64,000 nt of DNA from Diphasiastrum complanatum (GCA_029204225.1 CM055107.1:22634178-22698177), one strand, 5' to 3'; shown: positions 50,682 to 61,739, counted from the first letter of the stretch. The notes: generated by a model from the sequence alone, not told the origin. Program-made: numbers and translations.

Positions 50682-52496
50682 ATCATGAAGAAATGTTTAA
50701 AAATGGTTCTAGCTGCTATTGTTGAGAGAAAAGATTCGGTCTATTCATTACGGAGCTCAAAAGATGTATCTATTGGACGTCGCAAGCCCGCTTCTACCAC
50801 TGTTCAGGTCACAAAGCCGACCTCTGAAAATGTTGAGGATGAAACTGTAGCTGTCCCTCATCCAAAAAAAAAAAGATCTCGTAATATTTCTGGGTCTTTT
50901 CCCACTAGACCTAAGTCACGCCCAAAAACCATGGCTACACATCGCCATAAGTCCATCCCTCCCGTCTGCTGAAAGCAAAAAAGCCGCCACTGAACCATCT
51001 ATGTCACTACTTGGTGCATCCATCTGTCCTTTACAAGACAACTCTGAACTTGCCAAATTAAGAGAACATATTCATAAAAAAAAAACAAGTTGCCTAATCT
51101 AGAAACTCTCCAAGGAATTCTTATTTTTGAAGAATCTAGGCAAAGCTATAGACTTTCCAGGATGAACAAACTCGAGCATGGTGGAGAGGATGATTTATCT
51201 CATCCTTCTATTTCAAAGACCAAGAAGAAGAAAGAGAAGTGTTTCTTCTGTGGCAAGAAGGGGCACTATGCCTCTAATTGCTTTAAGAAGAAAAACCAAC
51301 TCAAGCAAGCTAATCTCTCCAAAGAGATTGAAGAAGATTCTGTTGCAAGTGATGGAGAAGGATCACTTATGGTGTCCAGTTTTTCTTCATCACCTTTCAA
51401 GAAAGATGGAACTTGGTACATAGATAGTGGAGTTTCTTCACATATGTGCTATTCAAAGGAGTCATTTGACTCAATTGCACCTTACAAAGGACTTAAGAGA
51501 TCTATTTACACTGCTAATGATCATGAGTGCTCTATAGAAGGAATTGGCAACATTCCATTGAAACTTGCTTCTTCAAAAGTTCTTGCACTTTCTAATGTTC
51601 TTTTCATTCCAAAACTTACAAAGAACTTGATTAGTGTGGAAAAGTTGCTTGATAATGGTTGTGATGTAAAGTTCAACTCCAATACTTGCTTTATCAAAAA
51701 AAAATGATGAGATCCTAGCTGATGGATCTAGATGTGGTGGAATTTTTAAGTTGAATTTTTATGAGAATGCAAATCTTTGTGAAGTTGCTTTGTTATCTAA
51801 GGAGGAGTTGTGGCATAGAAGATTAGGGCATCCTAACTTTACTATTGCAAAATCACACATAAAGCCATATCAGAAGTCTTTTATAAAGACTACTCATCCT
51901 TTAGAGCTTATACACTCAGATGTACATTTTTCCTCTTCTAAAAGTATTGGTGGTGCAACATGTTTTGTCACCTTTATTGATGACTTTACTAGATATACTT
52001 GGTTGTATCTACTTTCTTTAAAGGCTATGGTTTTTAATCATTTCCTAATTTTCAAAGCTTATGTTGAGAAACAGTTTTCATTCAAAGTTAAAGTTTTAAG
52101 ATGTGATGGAGGAGGTGAATACGTCTCCAACAAGTTTCATGAATACTGTGAAGGTGAAGGAATAAAGAGAGAGCTTTCATGTGCTTATTCTCCATCTCAA
52201 AATGGAGTTGCTGAGAGGAAAAACAGATCTTTATGTGAATGTGCTAAAGCAATTCGAGTTGAAGGTTCTTTGTCTATTGAATATTGGGGTGAAGCTATAA
52301 ATTGTGCAAACTATTTGTGCGATAGATTACCTCACAATGCACTTGCTGGAAAATCACTTTTTGAAGTCTTGTTTAAGAAGAAACCTAAGGTAGATCACCT
52401 TAGAATTTTTGGTTGTGCTTGCTTTGTTCATGTGCCCTTGGAAACAGGGAAAAGAGATGATCCTAACTCGATTAAAGGGATCATGGTTGGATATGC
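50682..52496 (+). mobile_element. LTR-less Copia fragment inserted in the hAT transposase
   Basis: The hAT exon ends FWDEAS at about 50680 and resumes TVVGLQPIYTVMHL at about 52497. Between them is Copia sequence. A CCHC knuckle (CFFCGKKGHYASNC) lies at about 51240. The protease site WYIDSGVSSHM (V for A) is at about 51417-51450. Pre-integrase has LWHRRLGHPNF at about 51808. Integrase has FVTFIDDFTRYTWLYLLS, LRCDGGGEYVSNKF and SPSQNGVAERKNRSLCECAK. The first 370 bp (50690-51060) are not recognisable Copia. There are no LTRs, and no target duplication is obvious, only a TCT/TCC microhomology at the joints. Confidence 0.8.
51090..51707 (+). pseudogene. Copia gag end and protease
   Basis: The 205-codon frame holds a basic gag linker, the CCHC zinc knuckle CFFCGKKGHYASNC, an acidic spacer and the protease start YIDSGVSSHMCYSKESF. 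It runs to KLTKNLISVEKLLDNGCDVK and then meets a stop in an A-run (AAAAAAAA) near 51700, where a one-base slip would reconnect it to the integrase frame. It sits inside the hAT transposase gene. Confidence 0.8.
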
Positions 52497-52701
52497 ATCC
52501 ACTGTGGTGGGCCTACAGCCCATCTACACTGTCATGCACCTTATAGATCGAGAGGGCTGCACATTGGGCCTCTTGTACGAGTTCATGGACAGGTTGGGCG
52601 AGCAGTTGAGGCTTTGCACGACCATTAGCCCAGCGAGGTATTTACTATTATGTATATCAAGAATCAAGATTCAAATTTTAAATTTAGTATGTAGACAGTA
52701 G
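51751..52701 (+). pseudogene. Copia integrase frame continuing into a hAT exon
   Basis: The open frame carries GAG-pre-integrase (ELWHRRLGHPNF) and the integrase core with HSDVHF, LRCDGGGEY and NGVAERKNRSL. Its C-terminal part reads FGCACFVHVPLETGKRDDPN and GIMVGYA. At about 52495 it passes without a stop into hAT transposase sequence (STVVGLQPIYTVMHLIDREG), then through that exon's donor site at 52638 into intron sequence. The first ATG is internal to the family domain. It is a fusion produced by insertion, not a native gene. Confidence 0.8.
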
Positions 52702-54982
52702 TAGTATGCAGTATGTAGTATGTACTATGATGATTGATCTATTATGTACATTGTACTATATTGTATAGTTATTATTATGTCTTGACTCTTGATTCTTGAT
52801 TCTTGCAGTCCGGCTCCTTTGGTTGAGCAGGTGGGAGTGGTTTCATAGGCCCCTGCATGCCATGGCCCACATACTCCATCCACTTTGGAGGTGAGGAGCA
52901 GTTCACAGATAGGGAGCTCAGGGATGGTTGGAATGCCTATATCTCCCGATTTTATCCTGATGTACGCGAGCACGATAACCTGCTGGATGAGCTTCAAATT
53001 TTCAGGCAGGAGACCTTAGAGCTCGCCACTGGCCCGACGCTTTTGAGAGAGGGTAATAAACTTGTTCATGTGGCATGGTCCATTATAGTTTAAACTTGTT
53101 ACTTCGCATTTTACTGCACGGTTAGTCAATCATATTGTAACTTGTTGGAACTTGGAACTTGGTTGCATCTTGCAAGTGGCTAGTAGTAAGTACTAACTGC
53201 CCCTTGAACTGTGATTCAGGCCAGCTACGTCTCGTGTCATGGTGGTCAAAGTTTGGGGTTGATGTCCCCAAATTGCATCGCTTTGCCATTAGGATTCTCT
53301 CACAGGACTGCACTGTAGTCGCTTGTGAGAGGAATTGGAGTGTCCATTCCATGATTCACGCGAAGAAGAGGAATCGACTATCATCAGCGCAGTTGGAGAG
53401 GTTGGTGTACGTACACACCAACCTGAGACTTTTGGGTAGACTCCAGACCACCGCAAAGCCTATCCAGTTAACTTGTAAGCCATAAATTATAATTACTAAA
53501 TTCTAACATGTGATCCATCATCCCGGGATCCAGTTAGTACTAAGTAGATACTAAATAGATCATACTACATAGATGATAGTAGATACTAGACTGTAGCTAA
53601 ATTTTAACTTTTGTCGGGACTCTGCCCTCCAAATTTTGCGTTGATTTCAATGTGCATTGTGACATGTGCGTAGGTAAATCCCAATCTGACCGATGTGGCA
53701 AGGGTTCCAAAGTTGCCACCGAGAGACCAGTCAGAGGAGGACGTGTACGCATTCCTCCATGAGGAGGCCATGCAGAGTGCAGGTGAGAAATTAGGATTGT
53801 CTAAGTAGTAAGGTGACAAGTCTTGAATTAAAATTTTGAAGTTTGAAGCTACTAATTATTGTAAATTGTAATTTACTAACTTGCAGGCAATAACACGTTT
53901 GTCCTTGTTTGTGTGCATTGTGCAGGGTCTGTCACTCGAGCAGAGCGTAGGAGGAGGGCAGGAGAGGCTAGCAGCTCCCGTGCTCGTAGCCCCGAGGACG
54001 AGTCTGAGTCTGAGTCTGAGTCTGAGGCATCGTCAGGGTCAGAGTCCTCAGAGGAGGAGGAGTATGAAGATGAGGAGTCCGAGGAGGGCGGGGATGAGGA
54101 TGAGGGGCATCATACCTTTGCCTCTTATGAGGATTTCGCAGCTGAGCCTACCACTCGAGAGGCCACAGCAGGCTCCACGGCACCACCAGTGAGTGGGAGG
54201 AGACTCAGGCATAGGAGAGCTTAGAGTTCTCACTGCAGCCTGGGCCCTGGCCCCTGCTTAATGCATTGATGTCAGTCTTCAGATGATTGTAGCTACTAGT
54301 ATGTACATTAGATCATTGTAGTTACTAGTTACTAGTCTGTAGATGACACTACAATGTTTATGTCACTAGATGAGCATTGACTCTTGAGCTGTTTAGTATT
54401 TACACTGGTAACTGTACAATGTAGTATGACATTTCACATATGTACACATCATAATTTAAATTTTATCATCAAACACATCGCGCATTACATTGGTGACAGG
54501 ACTCATGAGGCACCTGACATTTGTATTTACTACTTTGTTATGATTCATGAATCATGATATATTATGGATTCTGGAATCTAGTTTCAAGTTTCAAGTTTCT
54601 GATTCCTGAAGTTAAATTTTAAGTTTTAACTTTTAACTGTAGTATGTATAGTCTATGTAGTCTGGACTCTGTAACCTGTTTAAGTTTTAACTGTAGTTAC
54701 TAGTTACTAGCAACTGCTAACGTATGTACTATGTACTATGTAGTTTGTTTAAACTCGGGTCATTCTAATTTCTGAAAAGTCTGTTTTGAAAATTGAATTT
54801 TGAAAGTTGATACGACAGGTCACAAGTCACACCGTCACGACTCACAAGAGCTTAGAGATCTGATTATCCTGAATTCTGATATCTGTAAATTTAGAGGAAG
54901 GTTGAAATTGTTTAGCTATTAAAATTTAAGTATCATACTATCAGTGAATGTTTGACTGTTTTTTTGAAGAACTGAAAAAAAA

Positions 54983-55060
54983 GGTTCGAACCGTTTTCCG
55001 ATTCGAACCTGGCCTGGCGGTTTGAACCGGCAGGTTCGAATCGACCTGCTCGAATCGGGA
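54983..55060. promoter_or_regulatory. Right subterminal palindrome cluster (GGTTCGAACC)
   Basis: AGGTTCGAACCG and variants (GATTCGAACC, GGTTTGAACC, GGTTCGAATC) mirror the left end of the hAT element. Confidence 0.65.
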
Positions 55061-55070
55061 TGCAACCTTG

Positions 55071-55439
55071 AGTGGCACTCTCTATTCAAAATATAGCAAG
55101 GTTCCAAAGGGAGCCACAAAGATTACCCGTAAACGAGATAGAAATTTATGGAGCTTTATAATGAGAATACAAAGCCTTGATAAGTCCATGTTATAGAAAA
55201 AAGCTTGCTTGGAAGTTCTAGGCCCAAACTTTTAGACTTTAAGCTTTTAACCTTTTGCACAAACTTTCAACGTCAAGTTTGAAATAGCCCCAATTGCTAA
55301 AATTCAAATGAAAAAAACCAACAAAGTAGTAATGAGGGTGAACCTTGGGATGGTACTTTTTCAAACTAAAAGTTTAACATAAATGTGAGAGAGAGAGGGG
55401 GAATTTGGGCCAAGCAACTTTTTAACTTATCCTTCCCCC

Positions 55440-55440
<1 letters not shown>
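55071..55440. repeat. Right TSD and second copy of the duplicated flank
   Basis: The TSD AGTGGCAC is at 55071-55078. From about 55085 to 55400 the sequence matches 47195-47545 in the same direction, including the phrases CAAAGCCTTGATAAGTCCATG and GTGAACCTTGGGATGGTACT. Confidence 0.9.
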
Positions 55441-55522
<82 letters not shown>

Positions 55523-55533
55523 CCCCCCCCCCA
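55441..55533. repeat. CT microsatellite ending in a C-run
   Basis: (CT)n of about 78 bp followed by about 13 C. Confidence 0.98.
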
Positions 55534-56038
55534 GAATTGATTTACAAGTTCAAGTGCATTTTCACACCATGCACTTTGGTTGTAACAACAACATACATGA
55601 TCTTGGATGAAAGAGAGAGCCATAGATGAGGAGCTGGAAATGCAAATGGAAATTATGCTGGAGCTAGAGATGGAGATGGAGTTTATGTTGGATCTGGAGA
55701 TGGAGTTTATGCGCCTGGAGCTGGAGTTGGAGCTAGAGAATATTACGTTAATGTTCTGTGTTTCTTCATGTATGTGTGCATGTTCAAAGAGCCCATCACC
55801 CATAGGGTGGGAGCTCTTTCACCCTCATATGTTTACAACATCAAAGAAACCATAGGCATGTGCATGCAATGGCCTCTCTCGTGTACAAGCCTCTATAAAT
55901 AATGTTAAGTATTATTGATGTTTTGTATGCGAGTTTTTGTAGATTTTTGAGAAAAATGATTTGAGGCAAGCTGGTTAGTTTGTTAGAATCTTCATCTCAA
56001 AACTAATGCTCTCTCCTAAATGTAAATTGTGTCGGACA
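55534..56038. other. Purine-rich minisatellite and spacer before the Helitron
   Basis: 55625-55740 holds imperfect GAGCTGGAGATGGAG and GGAGATGGAGTTTATG repeats that keep both strands open. The rest is AT-rich. If the Helitron Rep half is inverted, the sequence next to 56039 may be the element's original 5' leader, but no Helitron terminus could be identified. Confidence 0.5.
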
Positions 56039-59000
56039 TCATATTAATGTCAGTTGAGAACAATTTGGCATTTCTTCCAGGGTCCGTCCAATTGTAGGAA
56101 CGTTTTGGATGTATGTTCGTGGAATCCACTTGCATTGTTTTTTGTTGTATACAAATTTTCTCGGAAGGTCCATATAAAGCAAAGACTGTGCCTCCATATT
56201 CTTGTTGGCATTCAACTCAAAATAAGTTGTCAGAGTTGTTTCTCCACTACGTGCAACAACATCAGCCAAGTCCTCGTTGTCAGCATAGTATGCATGTTCT
56301 CTCCCGAAAGGTGAATAGCCAGTCGAACCACATTGGGTTTGTGTGCACCCATTGAGAATCCAAAAAGACACCATCATGCTTCACTCACCGAAAAGTACCT
56401 TGCATTCAAGTATTGTTCAATCTCATTCACAACCCCTGGAGTCCCACAGTTCTCTTCCACAACTGTCACTGTGATCATGTTGGGTCCTTTGTATACATAC
56501 TTGTACAAATATTTTACACTCTGAACATGCACACACAGCTCCATGTTGGTATGGCATTGGAAGTGAAGGCTTAACCATCTGTTGTAAGTTACAATCCAAC
56601 GATTATCCAGCTCCACTCCACGTACCTAGATTATTTTGCCATCGTTTTCGCATCTATAACATAACCGTTCACTATCATGGTTTCGTCAACAAATTGTCTT
56701 GGATAATGTTTTGAACACTTGCCATCTTTCATTTTTCTCATCAGGGATTTTCACACTGACAATGGCATCATATTCTACAGTTGTGCATGGTTTTGCTGGC
56801 CTCATTCAATATAATGAGTATGTGTGCATAAGGCAACCCTCTCTTTTGAGATTCAACAACATGTATTCTCCCAATAACACGTCCAAATATTCCATCCTTC
56901 TTTAACAACTCCATCAACCACTGCAACTTCATGTTGAAGACTCTTGAGACCAAGTCAGGATGATCCATTGGAACTTGTTGGAATTGCAACTCTCTTTTGA
57001 TCTCCGGCCAATTTGGATTGGCAGTAATTGTAATAAATAAATCTGGAGGACCCAATTCTCTGACAACTGCCATTTCATCTTGATACAACTGTTACATATG
57101 ACGTGGTGATCTGATGCACAAAGACGGATGAACAATGCGTTGTCCTATGCCATCATTTGTTTGTGCACCAATAGCATCAACGACACCACTATGAATTTCT
57201 CTACGAAATCTAGGCTGATATTTATATATAAAGTGCATCTTTTCTTGGACATTCTTTGCCAACTGGTCACACATGTATTCTTGAATAGCTTGCCACCCAA
57301 ATGGATTGGAGAGACATGGTCTTTTCTCACTTGTAAATGATAGCAATAAAACTCACGAACAGTGACTCTATTTCTTTTTTAATGCGAACCCTCAACCAAG
57401 CCATCATCATCGTTATCTCCAATCTCATTATTGACACTATGAAGCGGGTTTTCAACATCCGGACTTACATGGCTAGAGTTGCACGATACTTGTCCATGAG
57501 ATATTCCAGCATGCCAACCACCAGTTCCAAAGGGAACTAACAACACATAATGAAACGCATCATAGGAGGAATGCAACTAGCTAGTTTTCTGTAATCGGTC
57601 ATCCATTGAATGGAGTATTATGTCACGTCGTCCGTTAGAAGGAATATCATCCAATGGCATCAAGATTGCACTTTCATTCGTCGTGGGAGAGTTGTATTGT
57701 CTATGTTCTCTATTGTCCAAATTTTCTGAAACTATGCGCAAACGTAGGTCCACTGTAGGGTGGATACGCATGATTCCCCCAACACTCTTGAACAACTTGC
57801 AAAATGGGTTTATCTCCATCAGCATCCATTGCAACATCTCTAGCACATCACGACGAAGTTTAGGATTAAGAGACATCCTATGATTCAACTGCATCTCTTC
57901 ACCATCCATCACATATATTTGTGAAAACAAAGGAGAGTCCCTGGGTAATAGACCGCTAATTTGATAACACAATTGTCCAAAAACCCTAAAGTTGTAAGCC
58001 CCTCCCCTAGAATTTGCAGTCGATTTATCAACTTTAACACCAAGAGAAGCAAACGCAAGACAATTGTTAAAACCTCGTATGTACTTTCAAAAGTGGATTC
58101 CATCATCATCTTCAGACGTATACAATCAAAATAGATCCTCTGGTGGTGGAGGTAGTAGTGGTAGCTTTACCTTTCCTCTCATGCAACAAGATCCACTATT
58201 AACTTCAGGTTTCCATCTTAAAGCTGAACAATGTGGACAGAGGAAAGTCATCTCTCCAAAATCAAGACATGTAGGTGCTTCATGAGAGAATGTGACCCTA
58301 AACAACCGAGGCATTAAAAAGCCTCTGCCTTTTCTTCTCATATTGACATAAGTATTAAAAACAACTGTTCTTCCAATAATGGTTTCACAACTCTCGAGAA
58401 TAGCTCTTTCAACATAAGAAGAATCGACCACATGATCCTGCATATCAACATCAGATCTTCTTACACTGGAAAGCTCACCAATGCTCCTTGTCCCATTATC
58501 ATTTCTTACTTCCATGCTCGCTGCTCTAAAAAGTGGCTCCATAGCTTTTTGCTTTGCTCATCGATATTGAGCAAGTCTGTTTTTTGTTTCTGCCAGTGAT
58601 TCTTCATTAGGAGTTTTGTAGGAGGGGTGTGTTCGCACTTGTTCCGGAGTCACCAATCTAATTGGTGTCAATGATGTCATCCTTGAATGTCCACCGCTCT
58701 GAACTTCATAAACACCACCAAGATCACATTGTGTCTAAATGTTTGTTGCTTCACACTTGAACATTCAGAAATGTCTCTCATAGTATTCTCACTTGTCAAC
58801 TCCTTTTCTTCAACTCGAAAAAGAGATTCAAGAACTTTTTTCTTTGCTTGTCGTCGTCAAGCAAGCCTTCGTTTCTTTTGTGATTTTGATTCCACTTCAG
58901 GTGTTTTATACGAAGGGTTGTTACGCACTTGTTCTGGAGTGAGCATCCCAACTGCTGATGATAACCTTGTTGTGGAAGGCCCACCAGTTCCCATAGTGCT

Positions 59001-59115
59001 AATTGCAATCGTTACATGGGGAGTATTGTCACTCATGATAGTATTGTCCTCCATGATACCATTGTCACTCATGGGAAAAAGAGGATGTAGTAATCTCCAT
59101 TTTGCACTTCTTTGA
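56039..59115 (-). pseudogene. Helitron Rep (N-terminal half of RepHel), inverted relative to its helicase
   Basis: Minus frames in order. 59072-58796 is an N-terminal region with the ATG at 59072 (MSDNGIMEDN). 58542-58126 has LCPHCSALRWKPEVN and GKVKLPLLPPPPEDLF. 57972-57577 contains PRDSPLFSQIYVMDGEEMQL. 57346-57092 is Helitron_like_N (NPFGWQAIQEYMCDQ). 57088-56768 is the Rep core with PPDLFITITANPNWPEIKRE, IFGRVIGRIHVVESQKRGLP and YAHILIIL. 56616-56374 has YNRWLSLHFQCHTNMELCVH and VKYLYKYVYKGP. 56377-56039 ends FVYNKKQCKWIPR and IGR. Rep nicks DNA for rolling-circle transposition. The HUH motif (family H-A-H) reads Y-A-H, and several stops break the frame, so it is inactive. Confidence 0.88.
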
Positions 59116-59124
59116 GGATTTTAT

Positions 59125-60430
59125 TAACTCAAGTTAAAAAAGGAGCGAATAGCTTTGCAGATTTATTTATTGTTGATGGGGTTCTTCAACCATCGCCGGG
59201 CATGTAGGCGAAGACTACTTTTGAATGATGTTAATGAATGGCATGACTGCTTGCAAGAAGCTGCCAGGTGGGGGATGCCCTCAAAACTATGACTTATGTT
59301 TGCTACAATTCTTCTCACATGTGCACCTGTAGACCCTGTCAATCTGTGGAAAAGCTTGGAGTATTATATGGTTGAAGACTACGTTGTGAATGAACGTGCG
59401 GGTGAAAACAGTGGAATGCATGCACTAAGTCAATTTTTTATTGACAAGGGTGTCCTTGATGTTGAAAGACATATGCAAGCTGCAAGAAAATCACTTTCAA
59501 ATTATGGATTTGATCTTCCTGAAGATGATCTTGATACATCTCCATTGTTTCGTGAGGAGATGTTTGTGGATGAGAGTATAGACGATGTAGAAGGGATTGC
59601 GAAGAGACTAAATGTTGATCAACGAAACATTTTTGAACGCATTTGTGAGCGTGTTGCTAGAGGAGGAGGTGGGCTATTTTTGTTGATGGACCTGGAGGGA
59701 CTAGCAAAATGTATCTCTACAATATTATGTTGTCTCATTCTCGATTTAAAATTTCCCCCACTGACTTGCACGAGACATCTACTTGTAACATATCAAAGCA
59801 ATCTGAGTTGGGCAAACTCATGGTGGCATGTCGACTTGTAGTGTGGGACAAGGCTCCAATGATACACAAACACACGTTGAAAAGTGTTGACAGAACCCTT
59901 CGTGATTTGCGAACATTTGATGCTCCTTTTGGAGGGGTAACAGTTGTTCTTGGTGGTGACTTTCAACAGGTTTTACCGGTAGTGAGGCGAGGCAGTCGTG
60001 CTCAAATTGTATCGGCTCCCTAGAATATTCCTATTTGTGGAAGGATGCTGAGATTCATCACTTGACAACAAACATGAGGGCTATGGGATTGGAAGGTTCT
60101 GATGTTAATGAGCAAAAAGAATTGCTGAATTTTTGTTGAGAGTAGGAGATGGTAAAGAGGAAATTGATATTCATCATGGTTTGGAAAGCATATGTTTACC
60201 GAGAATATGTGTCTAGGGATTGAAAATTTGGATGACTTAATTGCATTCACATTTCCTGATATTATAGGTAATCATAGAAGTATCGACTTTTGGAAAAGCC
60301 GTGCAATATTAACAACATTGAATGACGATGTTGATGTTGTGAATGCATGAGTTATGGAACAATTCCCGGGTAATGTGCAACTTATTGTAGTGCAGATAGT
60401 GTTGTCGACACTCCATGAGTAAATAAAGAG
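59125..60430 (+). pseudogene. Helitron PIF1-like helicase half of RepHel
   Basis: It begins with VKKGANSFADLFIVDG, a segment that follows Rep directly in intact Helitrons. RRLLLNDVNEWHDCL and FATILLTCAPVDPVNLWKSL come next (59210-59350). The Walker A region near 59685 reads GPGGTSKMYLYN, where the family has GPGGTGKT, after a frame shift. Then come VVWDKAPMIHKHTLKSVDRT (Walker B D-K replacing D-E) and FGGVTVVLGGDFQQVLPVVR (to 60000). Out-of-frame parts continue with HHLTTNMRAMGLEGSD and FPDIIGNHRSIDF to about 60430. The helicase would unwind the strand during rolling-circle transposition. It is transcribed away from the Rep half and carries inactivating changes. Confidence 0.85.
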
Positions 60431-60499
60431 TCCTTCTTGACTTAGGCTTATCAACATTGGCAAGACTATGCATGCTATAATAACAAAGAGGTTGTATCA

Positions 60500-61640
60500 T
60501 ATCTTCATGCTTGGTTACCATGCTAATCTCAGATCTAATAAGGCTAGATACTTCATTATGGATATAAGTTTCCTTAGAGGATGATTCACTTTCTCTCATA
60601 AAGAGTTTACAATTTGCCTCAATACATGAAAAAAGACAAATTTTCACACTATGAGTGGACAACTCACTCTTGCTCTTGCAACACTCAAGAGCATACATTT
60701 GATGGAAATAACCATTTTCATTCTAATTGATCTAAAATCAATTTCAAATCATTAAGAACATCAACTATGTTCTCAATAGAGACATCATACTCAACTAGTA
60801 TGGCTTTACTCCAACTTTGAGATGCAAAAGTCTCACTAAAGCAAATTGATTCACCAAATGACAAAGAGAAGCAAGCATGAGATGTATACCACTTGAAATG
60901 TGCTCCTCTTTCCCTTGAAATGTGAGCCACATGGGCTCAACCATGTTTCTTGAGATTCTTCTTGAATTATAACTTGAGAAGGACTCTCCTCCTCAATCCT
61001 TGGCACACTTGAACCTCGAGATGACTCATCAAGATCAACTTAATGGTGCTCCTCCTTGATGGAAATCCAAGACCTCCATGTCTCAAAATGATTACAACAA
61101 ACATGATCATATAATGTGCACTTCATATGATCATCAACATTACTTATGCTAGAAACATAAGTCCAAAAATAACCACAACTTGGCATGATTTTTTTAATAT
61201 TGAAATCAAGAAGTATTTCCATCTCAATAAGGCTAACTACTTGCTTATGGATATCAGTGTCCACTTTGGATGCTTCACTTATTCTCATAAGAAGTTTATA
61301 ACTTGCCTCTAAAATGGAAAATTTTTAATCTTCAATATTATGAATGAACACATCATTCATGAGCTTATTGAAACCAAAAGAAAATACATTATGAAGACAT
61401 TTCCATTTCCTTGACTTCATATTCAATGCAAGTTTACAAGGAAAACATGCTTTGCTATCTAATAAGGCATCACACTCAACTAGTATTGTCTTAATCCCCA
61501 TTGAGATACAAAAATATCTTCAAAGCAAAATAGTTCTTCATAAGATGTCATGAGAGCATAAATCAAACTATTTTCATTTTGTAATTGCTCCTCCTTAATC
61601 TCTCTTGGTTTCTCTTGGATCATAACAATAAATTTGAACT
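60500..61640. repeat. Degenerate direct duplication of about 450 bp
   Basis: 60529-60630 resembles 61205-61310 (ATAAGGCTA...ACTTC/GCTTATGGATAT, then TTCTCATAA...GTTTA). 60775-60880 resembles 61465-61560 (ACTCAACTAGTAT...CTTTA/AATCCC). The spacing is about 690 bp. Minus-strand frames such as 61040-61288 share a related short protein stretch. No known domain is recognised. Confidence 0.65.
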
Positions 61641-61739
61641 TTTCTAAAGTTCTAAGCAAAATGCTTTCCAAGGACATGAAATAAATGCAAGTGACATTAA
61701 TGAAAGTCACATTTATCTTTGCATCTTGACTAGATAAAA

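Larger units (their letters stand above)
48726..54224 (+). pseudogene. hAT transposase gene, multi-exon, frameshifted and interrupted
   Basis: The ATG at 48726 (CCACCATGT context) begins a BED-type zinc finger (WDHVTIVATYGTSGTKRWTC, CRYC, then H and C). Later exons are inferred from GT-AG borders. 49432-49652 is a DUF659 start (QLFYACDLPFHLARTPAW). 50051-50303 contains VVTDNASNCVSMGRLVN and FWTPCAAHCLDLLVEDV. 50514-50680 has ERLLKVHHGLRQMVVAVDWA. 52497-52637 and 52809-53052 follow. 53220-53474 is the hAT dimerisation domain (CERNWSVHSMIHAKKRNRL, LERLVYVHTNLRL). 53674-53782 follows, and 53926-54224 is an acidic Glu/Ser-rich tail ending in a stop. Frame breaks near 49420 and 52887, plus the Copia insertion, make it non-functional. 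Exon phases are not all resolved. Confidence 0.85.
47806..55070 (+). mobile_element. hAT DNA transposon (7.27 kb) with TIRs and exact 8-bp TSD
   Basis: Terminal inverted repeats are CAAGGTTGCATC at 47806-47817 and its complement at 55059-55070. An exact AGTGGCAC duplication flanks them. Both subterminal regions are packed with GGTTCGAACC palindromes and half-sites (about 47826-47900 and 54983-55060). In other hAT elements such sites bind transposase. Inside lies a plus-strand multi-exon transposase gene (48726-54224) preceded by long GA and GT microsatellites. A Copia fragment (about 50682-52496) interrupts it. Confidence 0.95.

Noticed and set aside
58687-59115. 142-codon plus ORF
   Set aside because: It is antisense to the Helitron Rep N-terminus, whose minus frames have family similarity.
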